The notes beneath the pieces were generated by a model. The model worked only from the letters and a program-made list of their open reading frames with translations. It had not been told where the DNA came from and made no database searches. Of a DNA stretch of 64,000 nt, positions 30,328 through 38,033 are shown piece after piece. The stretch is from Pelagibius litoralis (GTDB lineage: Bacteria > Pseudomonadota > Alphaproteobacteria > Kiloniellales > Kiloniellaceae). The stretch spans positions 38,763 to 102,762 of the forward strand of contig NZ_JAAQPH010000021.1 of NCBI RefSeq assembly GCF_011683915.1, in the 5' to 3' direction. How positions within the stretch are numbered: position 1 is the stretch's first letter; every line of letters begins with the position of its first letter. A program made the position numbers and the translations under genes.

Positions 30328-30361
30328 TACCACCGATCCGGTCAGGTATCGGTGGTACCCG
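30328..30361 (-). terminator. 12-bp perfect hairpin between small-protein gene and glycosyltransferase
   Basis: GGTACCACCGAT and its exact complement are separated by a ten-base loop. It lies 60 bases after the stop of the 30.4-31.0 kb gene and just before the glycosyltransferase. No U-tract follows on the minus strand, so it fits partial termination, attenuation or an mRNA-stability element better than a full terminator. A protein-binding palindrome is the alternative. Confidence 0.6.
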
Positions 30362-30420
30362 CTTGTCTTGATTGCTGTTTCTCCCGCTCCAAAGCGCTAC
30401 TTTTTAAAAGGCTGCCGGTA

Positions 30421-30990
30421 TCAGACAGGGTCTGGATCTGAGGGATCGGGATCGTCGGGGCCGCCGGGGTCCGTACCACAAGCACGGCAAAGGCTCATGG
30501 TGGCTGCTGGGAAGCTCCTGATATCCGGCCAAACGTGTGCCGGCGGCTTTTCTCCGAACAACACGGTGTAGTCTGTAAGAAACTTCCCATACCACTCCAC
30601 CGTGTCGTTTGACTCGACGTTGTCACCCTTTGCGTTGGCGTCGTACATTCGTTCGGGAAAATGGTGGAGATACCGTCCAACACACTGCTGGCAGAACACA
30701 TGATACTCCCTGGTATAGAGGATGAACTCATGCCAGAGATCGTCCACCGGACCCGCCATTCCGTAGTCGTATTGTGGGTTGAGCGTTGTGAGCACAAAAT
30801 ATCGTTTCAGCTCTTTTTCGTATTCTTGCGCCACATCCGAAGCGATGTCGTGTTTCTCCGCGAACTTCGCCACCACATGGGACATAGGGTATTCCATGAT
30901 GTGCTGCACCACATCGTTGATTGATCGCGATACACCGGCCTGAGCTGGCTGGGCCTGTCTCGCTACTGTTTGAGTTGCGTTTGCTACCAC
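30421..30990 (-). CDS. Small WHEF-motif protein with Cys pair and Asp/Pro-rich tail
   Basis: About 189 residues, family uncertain. The centre reads GPVDDLWHEFILYTREYHVF followed by CQQC and VGRYLHHFPE. This resembles bacterial relatives of the glycine-rich-domain (GRDP-like) family. The C-terminus ends with CRACG and an acidic, proline-rich tail of repeated D-P units (PDDPDPSDPDPV). Two CxxC pairs could bind metal. I chose GTG 30990 because GGAGGG lies seven bases upstream; ATG 31005 is the alternative. It is the first gene of the cluster, separated by a hairpin from the glycosyltransferase, exporter and oxygenase. The tail could be the modified or exported part (inference). Confidence 0.72.
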   Translation of the reverse strand: MVANATQTVARQAQPAQAGVSRSINDVVQHIMEYPMSHVVAKFAEKHDIASDVAQEYEKELKRYFVLTTLNPQYDYGMAGPVDDLWHEFILYTREYHVFCQQCVGRYLHHFPERMYDANAKGDNVESNDTVEWYGKFLTDYTVLFGEKPPAHVWPDIRSFPAATMSLCRACGTDPGGPDDPDPSDPDPV

Positions 30991-31065
30991 TTGTAGACCC
31001 TCCATTATTTGTTTGAAATGGAAGACTAGATAAAGCAGGACAGGTATAAATATTAAACGATATTC

Positions 31066-31094
31066 TTATAATATATTCTCGATATATATGACAA
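31066..31094 (-). promoter_or_regulatory. Candidate sigma-70 promoter of the WHEF-protein gene
   Basis: On the minus strand TTGTCA and TTATAA are separated by exactly 17 bases, within a strikingly AT-rich 110-base stretch and about 75 bases before the gene start. Position and spacing fit a housekeeping promoter. AT-richness makes chance matches likely, so this is moderate evidence. Confidence 0.5.
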
Positions 31095-31117
31095 ATATAT
31101 GTAACGTATAAATCAAT

Positions 31118-31801
31118 CTAGGGCAGAATAAATATTTGATTATTATCGTTTATTCTATAAATTACTTCTTTGTAGAGATCCACAGCCGCGGCGCATCGCC
31201 GCTTGAATGAGCTGTCGATCACCGCAAGGGCAGCGTCTTTTTCGCGCGCCCTGAGTGCATCGGTGAACAATCGCCGTTCGATGCTGTGATCCCGGTAGTC
31301 AAACCTGATCGAGAAATCAATGCACCGCACCAAATGCATTTGATCAATTCCAACTCTTATCACATTAGTGATTTGGTAATTATTTATTATCTCGAGTATT
31401 TTTTTGTAGAAATCCTCAAGCTCTTCAGAGTAAATAGTATTTTCATCCTTATTTTCGCAGTCAATTCTCTTTAAATAAAAAGATTCTGTTATAGCTGACA
31501 GCCGTTCCTCGTCATCAATATTAGTGATTTTTTCAACAGCATAGCGTAGCGCAAAATTCAGTAACTCATAATGAGAGAGGATGCCGTCAATCGTAATGGG
31601 ATTGACGAAGAAGCCTCGGTTCGGGTGATGATCGATGAGTCCTTCGGCAAAGAGGCGCATTAAAACCTCCCGCAATGGAGTTGGACTAATACCCAATCCT
31701 TGCGCGGTCGGATGTATCGCGATGACCTCTCCCGGATGGTATTGAAACTTTCGGATCCGCTGCCGGATTGTGTGATAAACTATTTGATGGCAACTCGGCA
31801 T
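31118..31801 (-). CDS. GntR-family transcriptional regulator
   Basis: A 227-residue regulator. The winged helix is at the N-terminus (IRKFQYHPGEVIAIHPTAQGLGISPTPLREVLMRLFAEGLIDHHPNR spans it; key elements are SPTPLREVL and GLI..HPNRGFF). A C-terminal all-helical ligand-binding domain of FCD type follows, rich in Ile, Asn and Lys. The latter half is AT-rich compared with neighbours, suggesting recent transfer. I use ATG 31801 because GGAG lies upstream; an ATG at 31813 is possible. It sits directly before the promoter of the WHEF-protein cluster on the same strand and is a likely local regulator. Confidence 0.85.
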   Translation of the reverse strand: MPSCHQIVYHTIRQRIRKFQYHPGEVIAIHPTAQGLGISPTPLREVLMRLFAEGLIDHHPNRGFFVNPITIDGILSHYELLNFALRYAVEKITNIDDEERLSAITESFYLKRIDCENKDENTIYSEELEDFYKKILEIINNYQITNVIRVGIDQMHLVRCIDFSIRFDYRDHSIERRLFTDALRAREKDAALAVIDSSFKRRCAAAVDLYKEVIYRINDNNQIFILP

Positions 31802-32199
31802 CGGATGCTCCATCAAAACTAAGCGTTACCGCAGTAGTCGCACATTTTTTTGTGTCGTTTTAGAAATCACGAACGCTAGGCAAATCAACTGTTCTGCCGC
31901 AAGCATTGGGCGGAAGCTGATTACAGCGCATGCATATGTCGGACAAGCCTTGGAGTAACTTATGCATCCCCATGGCGACTGATATCCGGCGCTCCCACAA
32001 CCAAGGTGAGAGCAACAGTCTCGACATTAAGAGTTACCAAGCTCCGTGTTGCTTAAGCGGCTCTCCAATCGCGCAAAAAGCACTTATGCACCATAAATTG
32101 TAATCGATGATCAACAGGCATGGTGAACGAATATCGTGACATCAAAATGGCCTGCCCCCTTTGACCGGCTCCAGATGCTGAGTTAGAGAGATTTGGCAG

Positions 32200-32231
32200 T
32201 GAGCTTGCCCCCAACGTTGGGGGCAAGCTCA
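32200..32231. repeat. Perfect 32-bp palindrome without spacer
   Basis: Sixteen bases reading TGAGCTTGCCCCCAAC are followed immediately by their exact complement. There is no loop, so the site suits a dimeric protein, a resolution site or a cruciform better than a classic terminator, although a hairpin with a small loop could form in RNA. No T-run follows on either side. Confidence 0.85.
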
Positions 32232-32283
32232 AGCGACTAAGAGTCTAAACTAAGGCGTGGCACCATCCGTGGGGGCGGGTCAT

Positions 32284-32303
32284 GGCCGGTTTGAGCCCAA
32301 ACT
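32284..32303. repeat. Dispersed intergenic repeat, copy 1 (short)
   Basis: GGCCGGTTTGAGCCCAAACT here matches the 3' half of the copies at 46118-46158 and 61530-61571. All three lie in gene-free DNA near mobile-element remnants. Confidence 0.6.
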
Positions 32304-32405
32304 CCCTAGACCGCGAAACGCAATCAAGTCCGCTTTGCCGATTCTGACCACAGTTGCTCCCAATGAAGTGGAGGTGCGCCCTCTGCACACCTCCGAAGCA
32401 AGCTG

Positions 32406-33158
32406 TCAGAATTTGCCGTTTTCGTGGGCCATTTCTGTCGGAATCTCCGAGATTACGTCCCAGTGCTCGACGATCTTGCGGTTTTCCACCCGGAAGAGAT
32501 CAAAGAAGGCCGTCGGCGTTCCGCCAAATGTCCTCTCCGATCCGGTGAAGGCAAAATTACCCTGCGCCACCACCAGCGGCGTCTCATTGTACACCATCTC
32601 AATGCCCTGATCGGCTAGCGACTCCAACGCCGCACCTAGGCCGTTGAGATTGTCGGCGATCTGTGGGTTGTACTGTGCATAGGAATCGGCGGAGATGAAG
32701 TCAGTGATGTTAGCCGTATCGCCACCTTGAAGTACCGTTGTCACAAAATCGATGACAAGCTTCTTGTTGTCTTCGGTCTTATCCAGGTCCGCAACCTCGG
32801 TCGGCCCGATGGATTCGGGCCGGCCAATGGCCGGAGATTATCCCAGTGCTCGGCGACCTTGCTGTCTTCCACGCGAAACAAGTCAAATGCTACAAGCGTT
32901 TTTACCGCCAAACAGTTGGGCGTTACGGTAGGTCGAGTGGACGACGACCATGTCGCCTTCGGCGATCACTCGGTGCGGCTCGATCATGATACCGCTCTCC
33001 TTCAATGCGGGAATGAGTTCGATGATCGGTGCGGCACCGGTGGGTACGGCCGGGTTGTGTTGAATGTAGTCGGGCTTCATCAGTTCGCTGGCGGCGTCGG
33101 CATTGAAATTGATGAAGACCGCAGTGGCAAAAGCCAGAACGACTTCCGCAGAAGTCAT
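32406..33158 (-). pseudogene. SnoaL/NTF2-like double-domain protein, broken
   Basis: A roughly 250-residue protein of two SnoaL-like (NTF2-fold) units can be pieced together. The first unit runs from MTSAEVVLAFATAVFIN to NAQLFGGK. An extra A in a run of five near 32902 shifts the frame. The sequence continues as AFDLFRVEDSKVAEHWDNL in a second frame and returns to the first after a small loss near PNPSG, then reads GPTEVADLDKTEDNKKLVID to the natural end (EHWDVISEIPTEMAHENGKF). Two lesions, so inactive unless the start at 32744 is used. It is divergent from the HxlR gene, which probably controlled it. Confidence 0.82.
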
Positions 33159-33189
33159 GGATTATTCTTTCATCGGCGATTGATCCTGG

Positions 33190-33217
33190 GGTGCAGATTT
33201 AGTATCAAATTTGCACC
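33190..33217. promoter_or_regulatory. Candidate HxlR operator
   Basis: An inverted repeat, GGTGCAGATTT and AAATTTGCACC (one mismatch in 11), with a six-base spacer, lies between the divergent SnoaL-like pseudogene and the hxlR gene, 34 bases before the latter. HxlR proteins bind such palindromes in divergent promoters. AGTATCAA is also directly repeated here. Confidence 0.6.
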
Positions 33218-33250
33218 AAGTATCAATTACGCACTATAAAGGAACCTGGT

Positions 33251-33616
33251 ATGCCGCAGGTAACTGCGGCGACGAAAGAGGATGGGCAGCTCTGCCCGGT
33301 CCAGAATGTGCTGGCAAAGGTTACCGGCAAATGGCAGTGCCTGATCGTTCTTGCCTTGGAAGATGGCCCTCAGCGTTTTGGTCAAATCAAGCGCCTGATC
33401 GGTGACATCACGCAAAGGGTTCTGACCGAAAACCTTCAAACCCTTGAGCGTGACGGTTATCTGACCCGAACCGTGCATCCCGGACCTCCAGTCGCTGTGT
33501 CCTACGAGTTGACGGATCTTGGGCAGGAACTGGTTGGAGTGCTCAAACCACTGGTGATCTGGGCATCCGAGCGGTTCGACCGGATCATTGCTGCGCGGGA
33601 ACAGTACTACGCCTAA
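33251..33616 (+). CDS. HxlR-family transcriptional regulator
   Basis: A 121-residue winged-helix regulator of the HxlR type. LCPVQNVLAKVTGKWQCLIV has the conserved Cys near the start and the KW pair. RFGQIKRLIGDITQRVLTENLQTLERDGYLTR is the recognition helix and wing. The Cys at residue 15 might sense aldehydes or oxidants, as in some family members (inference). It is divergent from the SnoaL-like pseudogene over a palindromic operator and converges with the AraC gene, overlapping it by four bases. Confidence 0.92.
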   Translation: MPQVTAATKEDGQLCPVQNVLAKVTGKWQCLIVLALEDGPQRFGQIKRLIGDITQRVLTENLQTLERDGYLTRTVHPGPPVAVSYELTDLGQELVGVLKPLVIWASERFDRIIAAREQYYA

Positions 33617-34476
33617 GGCCAATCCGAGAAACCGCGGCGCAGTTCATTCAGATCGTCGCCGCCCAGGCGGGAGACGATTGCGCGATAGGCACCCGGCGAC
33701 ATGTCCGTCCGTCGTTTGAAGAAATGGCTGAAGCGCGATCCATCCGCAAAGCCAAGATCGGCGGCAATCTTTTTCAGAGGGTGGCCTGAGTTCTCCAGGC
33801 GCGCTTTGGCCTCCGCAATCAAGCGCTCATGGACCAGCTCCGCCGGCGTGCGCCCTGTCACGCGTTTGCAGATGCGGTGCAGGCGGTCATATTCCACACC
33901 CAATTCATTAGCGTAAGCGGAGATCTGCCAATGGTCTCGATAATGCAACTCCACCAAATGCCGGAACCGACGCAATATGTTGGCTTGCTCAACTCCTTTT
34001 TCCATCGGCTCGGGATTGTGAACCCGTAACGCGGTGATCAGCAGAAGACGCAGATAGGCCGAGAGCGTCATGGGCGAGCGGAGCTCTGCCGTCTCCATCT
34101 CATGACCAAACCAGCTAAACATCTTCTCGACCTGCGGGATCTTGGGCTTCTCCTCGAGCTGCGCGTTAAACGCCCGTTCTACCAACATCCGCAGATGCAC
34201 TGACTCGGCGCGTGCTCCGATTGCGTCGAGGAGGATCGTGTCGCTGAGCCCCAAAAGCCGTGCCCCTGACCCAGCATCCAGTTTGAGCTGCGGGCGGGAC
34301 GAGCCGGGCCAGAAACAAAGCGCGGGACCGGTGATCTTTTCCTCCGCTTCACCCCAAAGAAGCACTCCCTGATGCAGAAACAAGAGCGTTGCAAAACGGT
34401 CAGGGAATCGCACCCGCAAGGTGCGTTGATGTAAGGCCTCGCGTTCATCCTGAACGATCGCATAGTCGTCATTCAT
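33613..34476 (-). CDS. AraC-family regulator (PobR-like)
   Basis: A 287-residue regulator. A cupin-like N-terminal sensor (about 1-150) is followed by two AraC helix-turn-helix motifs (about 185-285): ISAYANELGVEYDRLHRICK and KKIAADLGFADGSRFSHFFK. The PobR subgroup, which activates pobA in response to 4-hydroxybenzoate, has this layout. It is divergent from the aldehyde dehydrogenase gene that opens the aromatic catabolic cluster, so control of that cluster is likely. I use ATG 34476; a start at 34500 adds eight residues. Confidence 0.88.
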   Translation of the reverse strand: MNDDYAIVQDEREALHQRTLRVRFPDRFATLLFLHQGVLLWGEAEEKITGPALCFWPGSSRPQLKLDAGSGARLLGLSDTILLDAIGARAESVHLRMLVERAFNAQLEEKPKIPQVEKMFSWFGHEMETAELRSPMTLSAYLRLLLITALRVHNPEPMEKGVEQANILRRFRHLVELHYRDHWQISAYANELGVEYDRLHRICKRVTGRTPAELVHERLIAEAKARLENSGHPLKKIAADLGFADGSRFSHFFKRRTDMSPGAYRAIVSRLGGDDLNELRRGFSDWP

Positions 34477-34511
34477 GCCAATTCTGCCAGATCTGAACAA
34501 TAAATATCAAG

Positions 34512-34536
34512 ATATATGCATTTCATGCGCATATAT
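34512..34536. promoter_or_regulatory. Inverted repeat in the AraC / aldehyde dehydrogenase promoter
   Basis: ATATATGC and GCATATAT with a nine-base spacer lie in the AT-rich divergent promoter region, 36 bases before the araC-type start. It is a candidate binding site for the AraC-type regulator or part of overlapping promoters. Confidence 0.45.
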
Positions 34537-34591
34537 GAGCAAGCTATCGTTAAACAAGGGAGGCCGAGCTTGCTCGGACAAAAAAAGAAAA

Positions 34592-36013
34592 ATGAATGCG
34601 CTGGTATCGAATGACCGTCTTCAAGACGATCATCTCATCTTGAGAGAAAGCCCCGCGACCGGAGAGGTCGTAAGCCGCGAGCATTCCCATGATCGCGACC
34701 AGTGTCTGCGCTTTGCTGCCAGGGCGGCGGCCGCCTTTCCGAGATGGTCGGCAACCCCAGCCGTCGAGCGCGCCGAGCACTTGGTCGCAGTGGCAGCTCT
34801 GTTGGAAGAACGCGCGGACAGCTTCCGTTTGGCCATGATCGAAGAAACCGGCGCGCCGGTGAAGTGGGCCACACACAACATCACTTTTGCGGCTCGCCTC
34901 CTGCGCGGGGTCGCAAGCTATGCCGGTCTCCTCGATCAGCCAGAAATCATTCACGATGAAAACGGCTTTGTAAGCCGGGTCGAACGCGCGCCCTGTGGGG
35001 TCTGCCTTGGGATCACGCCTTGGAATGCGCCATTGATCTTGGGGATGCGGGCGATAGCAGCGCCGCTCCTTTGCGGCAACACCGTTCTCCTGAAGGGTAA
35101 CGAATTTGCTCCGCGCACTTTCCGGCTGTTGGGCGAGGCGGTGCGCGATGCCGGGATTGGCGAAGATGTGGCCCGTGTACTGATCTGCCCGGAAGATGAG
35201 AGCGAGGCCATCGTTGATGCCTTGATCGAAACACCGGTCGTGCGGCGCATCAATTTCACCGGATCAACCCGCGTTGGAAGACGCGTTGCAGAACTCTGCG
35301 CGCGGCATCTCAAGCGCCCCTTGCTGGAGTTGGGCGGACAAGCCCCGATGCTGGTTCTTCAAAATGCAGACCTCGATCTGGCTGCGAAAGCCGCCGCGAG
35401 CGGCGGCTATCTGAACCAGGGCCAGGTCTGCATGTCGACCGAACGGATTATCGTCGACGATGTCGTGGCTGATGATCTGATCGAGCGGATCGACGCGCTA
35501 CGAACAGGCCTTACCCTTGGGGATCCGACAGACCCGACGAGTGATCTTGGCCCGGTAATCAACATCTCGGCTGCCGAACGTTTGTCGGGCTTGGTGAGCG
35601 ATGCGATTTCCAAAGGTGCGCGGCTCGTCGGCGGCGGCACGATGGGCGATGCGTTCTTCCAGCCGACCCTCCTCGACCGGGTAGAGCCCGATATGCGGCT
35701 CTACAACGAAGAAGCCTTTGGTCCGATTCTGTCGGTCACGCGGGTCCGCAATGGCGAGGAGGCCGTGACCGTCGCCAATGATAGCGAGTATGGCCTAGCG
35801 GCCTCTGTTTACTGCCGGGACGTGCGCCGCGCGGAAAGTGTTGCGCGCCAGATCCATACCGGTATCTGCCACATCAACCGTTCAACCGTCGACGATGACC
35901 CACACGCGCCTTTCGGTGGCGTGAAGTCCAGTGGGTATGGCCGGTTTGGCGGGCGTTGGGCGCTCGATGAATTCACTGAACTGCGCTGGATCTCTTGTAC
36001 TGCAGGCTCGTGA
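34592..36013 (+). CDS. Aldehyde dehydrogenase (vanillin/salicylaldehyde type)
   Basis: A 473-residue NAD(P)-dependent aldehyde dehydrogenase. The catalytic Cys is in GQVCMSTER, the general-base Glu in LLELGGQAP, and the nucleotide loop in NFTGSTRVGRR. ITPWNAPLILGMRA is the substrate/cofactor tunnel block of aromatic aldehyde dehydrogenases. Start at ATG 34592; an upstream frame to 34475 has no homology. It is divergent from the AraC-type gene and followed by the broken LIV transporter. A second enzyme of the same type is encoded at 38.0 kb. Oxidation of a benzaldehyde or cinnamaldehyde from lignin-like aromatics is the likely job. Confidence 0.92.
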   Translation: MNALVSNDRLQDDHLILRESPATGEVVSREHSHDRDQCLRFAARAAAAFPRWSATPAVERAEHLVAVAALLEERADSFRLAMIEETGAPVKWATHNITFAARLLRGVASYAGLLDQPEIIHDENGFVSRVERAPCGVCLGITPWNAPLILGMRAIAAPLLCGNTVLLKGNEFAPRTFRLLGEAVRDAGIGEDVARVLICPEDESEAIVDALIETPVVRRINFTGSTRVGRRVAELCARHLKRPLLELGGQAPMLVLQNADLDLAAKAAASGGYLNQGQVCMSTERIIVDDVVADDLIERIDALRTGLTLGDPTDPTSDLGPVINISAAERLSGLVSDAISKGARLVGGGTMGDAFFQPTLLDRVEPDMRLYNEEAFGPILSVTRVRNGEEAVTVANDSEYGLAASVYCRDVRRAESVARQIHTGICHINRSTVDDDPHAPFGGVKSSGYGRFGGRWALDEFTELRWISCTAGS

Positions 36014-36040
36014 AATAAAGCTCAAAGGGAGGACTCAGAT

Positions 36041-36350
36041 ATGACGCTGGAATTGACGCAACGCTCGGTCCTACTCGGAACCGGGGCGGCTCTCGGAACC
36101 TTTGCGTTAGGCCGGGCCCAAGTCCTGGCAGACGCCGCCGTGCCACTGAAAATCGGCTTCATCAGCCCGGTCTCGGGCCCCTTGCAGGCTTTGGCGAAAC
36201 AGATGGCTATGTACTCGCAAAGGCCAGAGAGGCGCTTGCTGATGGCGTCGCAATGAATGGCACTGGCTATACCGTTGAAATCCTTGACCGCGACACGCAA
36301 TCCGACCCGGCCCGCGCCGGGCAGTTGGCGCGCGACCTTACGGGGCGCGC
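36041..36350 (+). pseudogene. LIV-type ABC substrate-binding protein, N-terminal remnant
   Basis: A good GGGAGGA ribosome site and ATG start an export signal (SVLLGTGAALGTFALGRAQVLA) and mature N-terminus (PLKIGFISPVSGPLQALA). A one-base shift near 36200 then moves homology to another frame (DGYVLAKAREALADGVAMNG, YTVEILDRDTQSDPARAGQL). After about 100 residues it fuses into a LivM permease near 36350. The remaining 280 or so residues are lost. The family binds amino acids or aromatic acids. Confidence 0.85.
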
Positions 36351-37218
36351 CGTGACGCTTCTTGTCTACATTCTGCTCGCGGTCATGTGGAATGCACTGG
36401 CTGACTTCGCCGGGCTCGTTTCCATCGGTCAGACGCTGTTCTTCGGTCTGGCCGCCTATACCACGATCCGGTTGGCCGATGTGGGGTTGGATCCCTATCT
36501 CGCCATCCTCGCGTCCGTCGCCACCGGTGCGGGGCTTGGTTATGTGACGTCGCTATTCATGCTGTCGCTGAAGGGCGGAGAGTTCGCAATTGGCATGTGG
36601 GTGCTATCCTCGCTGGCGCACCTCTGCGTGAACCTCGACCCCCTTATTCAAGGCGAGACCGGCACCTCGCTGATCTCACTCAACGCCTATCCCATCGAGA
36701 CGCGCTCGAGCCTGACGCTCTGGCTCGCCCTGGGACTGACGGCGGCCGTCTTGCTGACGCTTTTTACGCTCCTGCGCAGCCCTACACGTGCCGCGGTCAA
36801 TGCCATCCGGGATGACGAACTTGGTGCGAAATCCATCGGCATCGATGTCATGCGCACAAAGCGTATCATCTTTGTCCTCGCCGCCGCAGGCACCGCCGCT
36901 GCCGGAGCGCTGTGGCTCGCCTCGAATCTCAACTTCCAGCCGCGCGTCTTCTTCGGCGTCCATTGGACGGCTTACATGATCTTCATGGTCTTGGTCGGCG
37001 GACTTGGTCGCATCGAGGGCGCAATAATCGGCGCCATCCTCTTCTTCGTCATTGAAACCTTCTTCGCTACCTATGGCGCCTGGTATCTCGTCGGGCTCGG
37101 CGCGGTCGCGGTCTTCGTTGCGCTCATTTTGCCGAAGGGCCTTTGGGGCTGGATCGGACCGCGCCTGCCGGGAGAGGCCATCCCCACCGGCTATATCGTC
37201 GAAAAATCAAAAGCCTAA
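36351..37218 (+). pseudogene. LIV-type ABC permease LivM, fused to binding-protein remnant
   Basis: From VTLLVYILLAVMWNALADFAG onward this is a LivM-type permease of about 285 residues with seven or so helices and the EAA-type loop (SPTRAAVNAIRDDELGAKSIGID). Its first one or two helices are missing because a deletion joined it in frame to the substrate-binding protein. The genes normally between them (LivH, LivF, LivG) are absent. The ATPases are nowhere in this cluster, so the uptake system cannot function as it stands. The fused frame is open from 36253 and might still be translated. Confidence 0.82.
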
Positions 37219-37233
37219 AGGGAGGAAACCCAA

Positions 37234-38019
37234 ATGCTGCTGGGCAAGAACATCGTCGTGACCGGTACGGCATCCGGGATCGGCAAACGCACTGCGGAAC
37301 TGGCGGCATCCATGGGAGCCAATGTGTTTTCCGTGGACCGCAATACGCCTGAGAATCCGGTCGGGCATTTCACTCCGGCAGATCTCGGCTCGCCAGAAGG
37401 CGTACAGGCGCTCATCGACCAGTTGCCGTCAGGCATCGACGCGTTGGCCAATGTGGCTGGTCTTTCGGGGACACCCGGGGCCGTGCTGACGATCGCGGTG
37501 AATTTCCTGGGGTTGCGCGGGCTTTCGATCGGATTGGCGCCGAAGATGAACCAGTGCGGGTCGGTCATCAATGTGGCGTCTATCGCGGGCTTTGGTTGGC
37601 GTCCCAACGTGGAAAAGACGAAGAAGGCCGTCGCCGTTGAGGGCTTCCCCAACCCGGAGCAGTTCTGTAAGGACCATGGCGTCACGGAAGAGAACAGCTA
37701 TCCGACCTCCAAGGAGTTCCTGCTCCTCTGGACTTACAAGGCTGCCCACGATCCAGTCTTCAAGGATCGCAACATCCGCGTGAATGCGGTGAGCCCCGGG
37801 CCAGTCGAAACACCAATCCTCAAGCAGTTCCGCGATGTCCTGGGCGACGAGCGGGTGGATAGTGACATAGCCCGCGTGGGTCGCGCCGGCACCGCGGACG
37901 ATGTCGCGCCGTCGATCCTCTTCCTCGCCTCGGACGGGGCACGTTGGGTCAACGGAACAAACCTTGCCTGCGACGGCGGGCTTGAGGCCTCTGTGCTCGC
38001 GGAAGCCATGGAATTCTAA
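37234..38019 (+). CDS. SDR, coniferyl-alcohol-dehydrogenase-like
   Basis: A 261-residue short-chain dehydrogenase. The cofactor loop is TGTASGIG, the NVAG-type block is NVAGLSGTPG, and the catalytic Tyr and Lys are in YPTSK. An insertion of about 30 residues between the Ser (ASIAG) and the Tyr is typical of the coniferyl-alcohol dehydrogenase/3-alpha-hydroxysteroid dehydrogenase subgroup. It has a GGGAGG site and sits 15 bases before the next aldehyde dehydrogenase. Together they could oxidise an aromatic alcohol to aldehyde and acid. The exact substrate is inferred from context. Confidence 0.87.
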   Translation: MLLGKNIVVTGTASGIGKRTAELAASMGANVFSVDRNTPENPVGHFTPADLGSPEGVQALIDQLPSGIDALANVAGLSGTPGAVLTIAVNFLGLRGLSIGLAPKMNQCGSVINVASIAGFGWRPNVEKTKKAVAVEGFPNPEQFCKDHGVTEENSYPTSKEFLLLWTYKAAHDPVFKDRNIRVNAVSPGPVETPILKQFRDVLGDERVDSDIARVGRAGTADDVAPSILFLASDGARWVNGTNLACDGGLEASVLAEAMEF

Positions 38020-38033
38020 GGGAGAAACGCAAA

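Larger units (their letters stand above)
31802..32405. other. Intergenic region with a long palindrome
   Basis: About 600 bases between the GntR gene and the NTF2-like pseudogene. No coding frame is convincing. It holds the perfect palindrome at 32200-32231 and a copy of a dispersed repeat at 32284-32303, so it is probably a junction of transferred segments. Confidence 0.5.
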
